The translations under genes and the position numbers were made by a program. A DNA stretch of 64,000 nt from Candidatus Methanoplasma cognatum (GTDB lineage Archaea > Thermoplasmatota > Thermoplasmata > Methanomassiliicoccales > Methanomethylophilaceae). The notes under the pieces are model-generated. The model searched no databases. It worked only from the letters and a program-made list of their open reading frames with translations, and was not told where the DNA came from. Location of the stretch: assembly GCA_009777615.1 (NCBI GenBank), contig WRLM01000001.1, forward strand, positions 186,001 through 250,000. The letters run 5' to 3'. This document shows positions 60,669 to 64,000 of the stretch, piece by piece; the stretch's first letter is position 1, and each line of letters begins with the position of its first letter.

Positions 60669-61190
60669 ATGACCTGCGATCAATCCTTTCAGCAAGAATA
60701 TGAAAAAGCTCTGCGGATAGCAACAGAGGCACATGAGGGACAAAAGGACAAGTCCGGTAATGACTACATCCTGCACCCTGTCGCCGTATCGGGATACTGC
60801 AGAACAGCAGGTGGAAAGATCGCCGCTCTGCTGCACGATGTGGTCGAGGATACCCACGTCACCCTCGGCGACCTCCGTGCGGCGGGTTTCAGCGAGGAAA
60901 TAGTAACGGCGGTGGACTGTGTCTCCAAGCGCAAAGGAGAGGATATAGGCGATTATCTCAAAAGGGTCGCTTCAAGCGACATCGCCGCAGAGGTCAAATT
61001 CGCCGACATGCGGCACAACGGCATGAGATGGTCGGCGGACAGACCGAAAGAAGAGGCGGAAGCGAATTATCAAAAATACAACGGGCGCTCCAGGCAGCTT
61101 CTTCTTATGGTGGGGGAGGAGCGCGCGGCCGGGCTGATGACGGAAGAGACCTACGGATGGGTCACCGGAACCATCCGCTCCGAACTCTGA
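60669..61190 (+). CDS. HD-domain hydrolase of the RelA/SpoT (RSH) hydrolase type
   Basis: A 173-residue HD-domain protein. The motifs match RSH-type (p)ppGpp hydrolases: YILHPVAV, AALLHDVVEDTHV with the metal-binding HD, and VKFADMRHNGM. No synthetase, TGS or ACT domain is attached, so it is like MESH1 or small alarmone hydrolases. The ATG at 60669 is chosen since the upstream open frame overlaps the SAP gene. Whether an archaeon makes alarmones is not known from this window; the enzyme may act on another phosphorylated nucleotide or NADPH. Confidence 0.8.
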   Translation: MTCDQSFQQEYEKALRIATEAHEGQKDKSGNDYILHPVAVSGYCRTAGGKIAALLHDVVEDTHVTLGDLRAAGFSEEIVTAVDCVSKRKGEDIGDYLKRVASSDIAAEVKFADMRHNGMRWSADRPKEEAEANYQKYNGRSRQLLLMVGEERAAGLMTEETYGWVTGTIRSEL

Positions 61191-61218
61191 TATGGCCGAG
61201 CCCGCCTTTCTGCGGCGG

Positions 61219-62043
61219 TCACGGGGAGGTATCGGGGATCCACTCGTCATCATATATTTCGGGCGTCGAAAAAGAAAGCGCCTCTCCGATGTCCAGAACA
61301 TCAAGGTCTCTCGCCGCTATCGTCTTTACTCCGGTTCGTTCCTCGGTCTTGAGCGCCTGTTTATCGGGGCCCCTTTTGATCATGACAATGCCGAGGTGTA
61401 TGAAGATGGCAAGCTCCGGCTTTACGACGTCGATGAAAGAGGCCGCGTCATCGGTGCATAAATGGTAAGAGATCCGCAGGTCGTCCGGCGTCGTGACCGG
61501 AAGGATGAGTACCCTGCTCCCTTTGTGCTGTTCAGCTATCTCCTCTGAATAGCTCGTGTCGCTGACATAGGAGACGATCCCGCTGCCGCTGTCGAACCTG
61601 AAACCCACATTCGTAGGGTCGCTGTGGTCTGTTCTGCAGACCTCGGTCCTCAGGCCGTTTATGTCAAGGACCGCGCCCGGTTCTGTCACTGTCACACCTT
61701 TGACCGTCCCGAGATGATACCTCGAGATGCACGGACCAAGCAGACCCTCCCCCCGGATGACGGTAGGGCTGCCGTACAGATGCCCTCTCCTCTTCCACCC
61801 GCCGAAGGTCATCCCCTCTATCACCGACTCGGCATCCGAATAATGGTCGGGATGCGCATGCGATACGATAAGAGAATCCGTTCTCGTGAGGTCATAATGT
61901 ATCCTTTTCATCTGGGTCAGGGCGCCAGGTCCCGGATCTATGTGAAGGTGTTTTCCGTCCCCGTGCTCAATAAGTATCCCTCCGGTGCTGCGGGTCTGAT
62001 ACATGGCGGTATGCCTTCCGCCGCCCGTCCCGAGGAATGTCAT
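61219..62043 (-). CDS. Metallo-beta-lactamase-fold hydrolase
   Basis: A 274-residue MBL-fold protein with the metal motif SHAHPDH and later ligands in CRTDHSDPTNVGF and the VSDTSY strand. The build recalls PhnP- or RNase Z-like phosphodiesterases. The ATG at 62043 follows a minus-strand TATA element (ggatatatcgata, about 62070-62080), giving a short leader. Starts at 62055 (ATG) or at a GTG at 62121 that overlaps the Sel1-repeat stop are alternatives. The substrate is unknown. Confidence 0.78.
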   Translation of the reverse strand: MTFLGTGGGRHTAMYQTRSTGGILIEHGDGKHLHIDPGPGALTQMKRIHYDLTRTDSLIVSHAHPDHYSDAESVIEGMTFGGWKRRGHLYGSPTVIRGEGLLGPCISRYHLGTVKGVTVTEPGAVLDINGLRTEVCRTDHSDPTNVGFRFDSGSGIVSYVSDTSYSEEIAEQHKGSRVLILPVTTPDDLRISYHLCTDDAASFIDVVKPELAIFIHLGIVMIKRGPDKQALKTEERTGVKTIAARDLDVLDIGEALSFSTPEIYDDEWIPDTSP

Positions 62044-62117
62044 CCGGAACACCATACCGCCCCATAGCGGTATCGATATATCCTTTTTTTCGAGACTTTG
62101 CCGCTCCCCGCACCGGA

Positions 62118-63410
62118 TCACTGATGCTCCTGTCTTTGCCGCATCCTGTTCAGGTTGTATAATGCCATCTCATGCCCCTGTTCCGCGGCAAGCGCGTACA
62201 GTCTCATAGCCTCCTCAGGATCCATAGGCACGCCTTCTCCGTCCTCGTACATCACACCCAGGTTGTTCTGTGCCGCCGCTATCCCTTGTTCGGCGGAAAG
62301 CAGGTACCATCTCGCCGCCTCCTCATGGTCCTGAGGCACACCTTTCCCGCTGCTGTACATGCGGCCGATGTTGTACTGCGCCCACGGATTCCCTTTTTCA
62401 GCGGCAAGTATGTACCGCTCCGCGGCCTCCTCAAGATCCATAGGCACGCCCTTCTCATTCTCATACAGCCAGCCAAGGTTGTTCTGCGCCCAGGAGTTCC
62501 CCTGCTCAGCGGAAAGTCTGTACCATCTCGCCGCTTCTTCATAGTCCATAGGCATGCCGTCCCCGCTCTCATACAGCCAGCCCAGACCGTATTGCGCCTC
62601 TTCGTTCCCTTGTTCGGCGGAAAGTCTGTACCATTTTGCCGTCTCCTCGTGGTCCTGAGGCACGCCTTCTCCTCTCCAGTACAACAGGCCTATGCTGTGC
62701 TGGGCACGCGCATTCCCCTGTTCCGCGGAAAGTCTGTACCACTTCGCAGCCTCCTCCTTACCCATAGGCACGCCGGCCCCGTTCTCGTACATCCAGCCTA
62801 AGTTGCTTTGCGCCTCCGCGTTACCCTGTTCCGCGGAAAGCCGATACCATTTTGCAGCCTCCTCAAGATTCTGAGGCACACCTTTTCCGGTCTGGCACAT
62901 TGTACCGAGGTTATTCTGTCCCCATGAGTGCCCCTGTTCTGCGGAAAGCCGATACCATTTTGCAGCCTCCTCAAGATCCTGAGGCACGCCCTTCCCCCTG
63001 TGATACATCGTGCCGAGATTGTATTGTCCCCCCGGATGACCCTGTTCTGCAGAAAGCCGATACCACTTAGCAGCTTCCTCAAGATCCTGAGGCACGCCCT
63101 CTCCTTTACTGTAGGCCAAACCCAGATTGCTCTGCCCGCCGGGATGACCCTGTTCCGCGGAAAGCCGATACCACCTCACGGCCTCTTTATGATCAAGAGA
63201 CACTCCGTTTCCGGTTCCGTATAAAAAACCAAGACTGTTCTGTCCCCCGGGATGCCCCTGTTCTGCGGAAAGCCGATACCATTTCGCCGCTTCCTCATGA
63301 TCCGGAGGCGTTTCGTCACCGTACATCCGGCCGAGTGCGTATTGCGCTTCAGGATCCCCACTCTGCGCCAGTTCCTTGGTCTTCTCGGTTTCGAACATGC
63401 GTGTAATCAT
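62118..63410 (-). CDS. Sel1-like repeat protein, about twelve 36-residue repeats
   Basis: A 430-residue protein made almost wholly of Sel1-like repeats. Each unit follows the pattern EEAAKWYRLSAEQG..., then A/GxxNLGxxY...GxGVPxD. At least eleven copies are nearly regular. Sel1 repeats form solenoids that bind partner proteins. There is no signal peptide or enzymatic domain. The DNA encoding them is itself a 108-base tandem repeat, so copy number could change by slippage or recombination. It lies upstream of the MBL-fold gene. Confidence 0.92.
   Translation of the reverse strand: MITRMFETEKTKELAQSGDPEAQYALGRMYGDETPPDHEEAAKWYRLSAEQGHPGGQNSLGFLYGTGNGVSLDHKEAVRWYRLSAEQGHPGGQSNLGLAYSKGEGVPQDLEEAAKWYRLSAEQGHPGGQYNLGTMYHRGKGVPQDLEEAAKWYRLSAEQGHSWGQNNLGTMCQTGKGVPQNLEEAAKWYRLSAEQGNAEAQSNLGWMYENGAGVPMGKEEAAKWYRLSAEQGNARAQHSIGLLYWRGEGVPQDHEETAKWYRLSAEQGNEEAQYGLGWLYESGDGMPMDYEEAARWYRLSAEQGNSWAQNNLGWLYENEKGVPMDLEEAAERYILAAEKGNPWAQYNIGRMYSSGKGVPQDHEEAARWYLLSAEQGIAAAQNNLGVMYEDGEGVPMDPEEAMRLYALAAEQGHEMALYNLNRMRQRQEHQ
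62160..63350 (-). repeat. Tandem 108-base repeats in the Sel1-repeat gene
   Basis: The coding segment for YRLSAEQG recurs every 108 bases with only a few differences (for example gcggaaagccgataccattt and variants). Eleven or more units can be counted. This is a coding tandem repeat, not a CRISPR array, since there are no unique spacers of constant length. Confidence 0.85.
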
Positions 63411-63514
63411 CGGCGCCTCCGTATTTTATTCTTTTATTGTAAGGGGTTCCGCAGGGAACTTTTTTGGAGCATGGCCTGCGAAACGGTTATTACATCAAAT
63501 GAAAATCCTGAGGC

Positions 63515-64000
63515 ATGATCACCGCCGTAAGAGATGCATGGATCGTTACGCAGGACCAGCAGAGAAGGATCATCCGAGGCGACGTGGTCGTTGACGGGGA
63601 AAGGATAGTATCCGTTGGAAAAGAGTATAAGGGATCGGCGGACAAGGAGATCGACGCCTCCGGTGACATCGTCATGCCGGGGCTGATCAACACCCATACA
63701 CATGTTGCAATGGCCGTGATGAAGGGCGCCGTAGACGATATCCCTTTCCCGAAATTTTTAGAGAGGGTGTTCAGGATAGATTCCGAGAGGACCGACAGGG
63801 ACATAGACGTCGGCACGAAGATCGGATGCGCCGAGATGATCCGCAGCGGCACTACCACTTTCGTTGACCTGTATTATTCGGAGGACGTCATCGCAAAAGC
63901 GGTGGCGGAAGCGGGCATAAGAGGGGTGCTGTGCTGGTGCGTCCTCGACGAGGAACTGACGACCCAGAAAGGGAATCCCATGCAGAACTGCAAAAGATTC
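63515..64000 (+). CDS. 5'-deoxyadenosine/S-adenosylhomocysteine/methylthioadenosine deaminase (N-terminal part)
   Basis: The first 162 residues of an amidohydrolase, cut by the window edge. It opens with an ATG and the beta strand ITAVRDAWIVTQDQQRR, and carries the metal motif INTHTHVAMAVMKG, typical of the SAH/MTA/5'-deoxyadenosine deaminase group. In Methanocaldococcus the enzyme DadD acts on 5'-deoxyadenosine. With the MtnA-type isomerase and class II aldolase at 18852-20454 it would supply the salvage route, although phosphorylase and the remaining steps are not in the window. Specificity cannot be fixed from this fragment. Confidence 0.85.
   Translation, partial: MITAVRDAWIVTQDQQRRIIRGDVVVDGERIVSVGKEYKGSADKEIDASGDIVMPGLINTHTHVAMAVMKGAVDDIPFPKFLERVFRIDSERTDRDIDVGTKIGCAEMIRSGTTTFVDLYYSEDVIAKAVAEAGIRGVLCWCVLDEELTTQKGNPMQNCKRF

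Noticed and set aside
62160-63350. Regularly spaced repeats that could suggest a CRISPR array
   Set aside because: The repeats are coding, 108 bases long with no unique spacers, and encode Sel1 units.

Overview
The window looks like a chromosome segment of a methanogen-related archaeon of the Thermoplasmatota, most likely the order Methanomassiliicoccales. Archaeal identity comes from core genes read directly from the sequence: Nob1, aIF5A, Nop5, LSm, RadA, archaeal CCA-adding enzyme, tRNA G10 methyltransferase, and three enzymes of ether-lipid synthesis (GGGP synthase, DGGGP synthase, CDP-archaeol synthase). Of 66 stop codons I read, 55 are TGA, 10 are TAA and only one is TAG, inside an IS transposase. 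Avoidance of TAG is typical of pyrrolysine-decoding lineages, which supports the order-level guess, but no pyl or methyltransferase gene lies in this window.

Layout. 1-29.5 kb is GC-rich housekeeping DNA in tight operons: nob1; a GNAT toxin pair; carS-pyrE-udg-HAD; smc-scpA-scpB; LSm; a two-ATPase ABC transporter with a PhoU-like gene and a divergent phosphohexomutase; agmatinase-aIF5A; Nop5, an aldolase and an MtnA-type isomerase; a riboflavin/F420 pathway reductase with rtcA; three tRNA genes with a structured gene-free interval between the two tRNA-Val genes; an ALDH-like protein without the nucleophilic Cys; a radical SAM activase; an ACT-domain protein; and an AbiE-like toxin-antitoxin pair.

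An intron-bearing tRNA-Leu(TAA) at 29.4 kb marks the start of an accessory island (about 29.5-49.1 kb) that is visibly AT-richer. It holds a metallophosphoesterase-NACHT protein, a kinase-like protein divergent from a degenerate STAND-TPR protein, two paralogous ATP-grasp ligases, IS debris and an IS with terminal inverted repeats, and a minus-strand cassette of a TIR-methyltransferase fusion, an alpha/alpha-toroid protein with membrane helices, a GNAT, a TIR-like protein with membrane helices and a helical-repeat membrane protein. A frameshifted DUF1016 (YhcG-type) nuclease gene and a decayed second copy close the island. No phage structural genes, integrase or CRISPR were seen. I read it as a conflict/defence island; the minus-strand TIR cassette is the best candidate for an undescribed system.

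49.2-64 kb returns to core-type DNA: a racemase-family protein, Cys-rich and membrane proteins, a PPC-domain protein, GGGP and DGGGP synthases, tRNA G10 methyltransferase, radA, CCA-adding enzyme, a SAP-domain protein, an RSH-type HD hydrolase, an MBL-fold hydrolase, a large Sel1-repeat protein, and the start of a 5'-deoxyadenosine/SAH deaminase. That deaminase, with the MtnA-type isomerase and class II aldolase at 19-20 kb, would supply several steps of a 5'-deoxyadenosine/methylthioadenosine salvage route.
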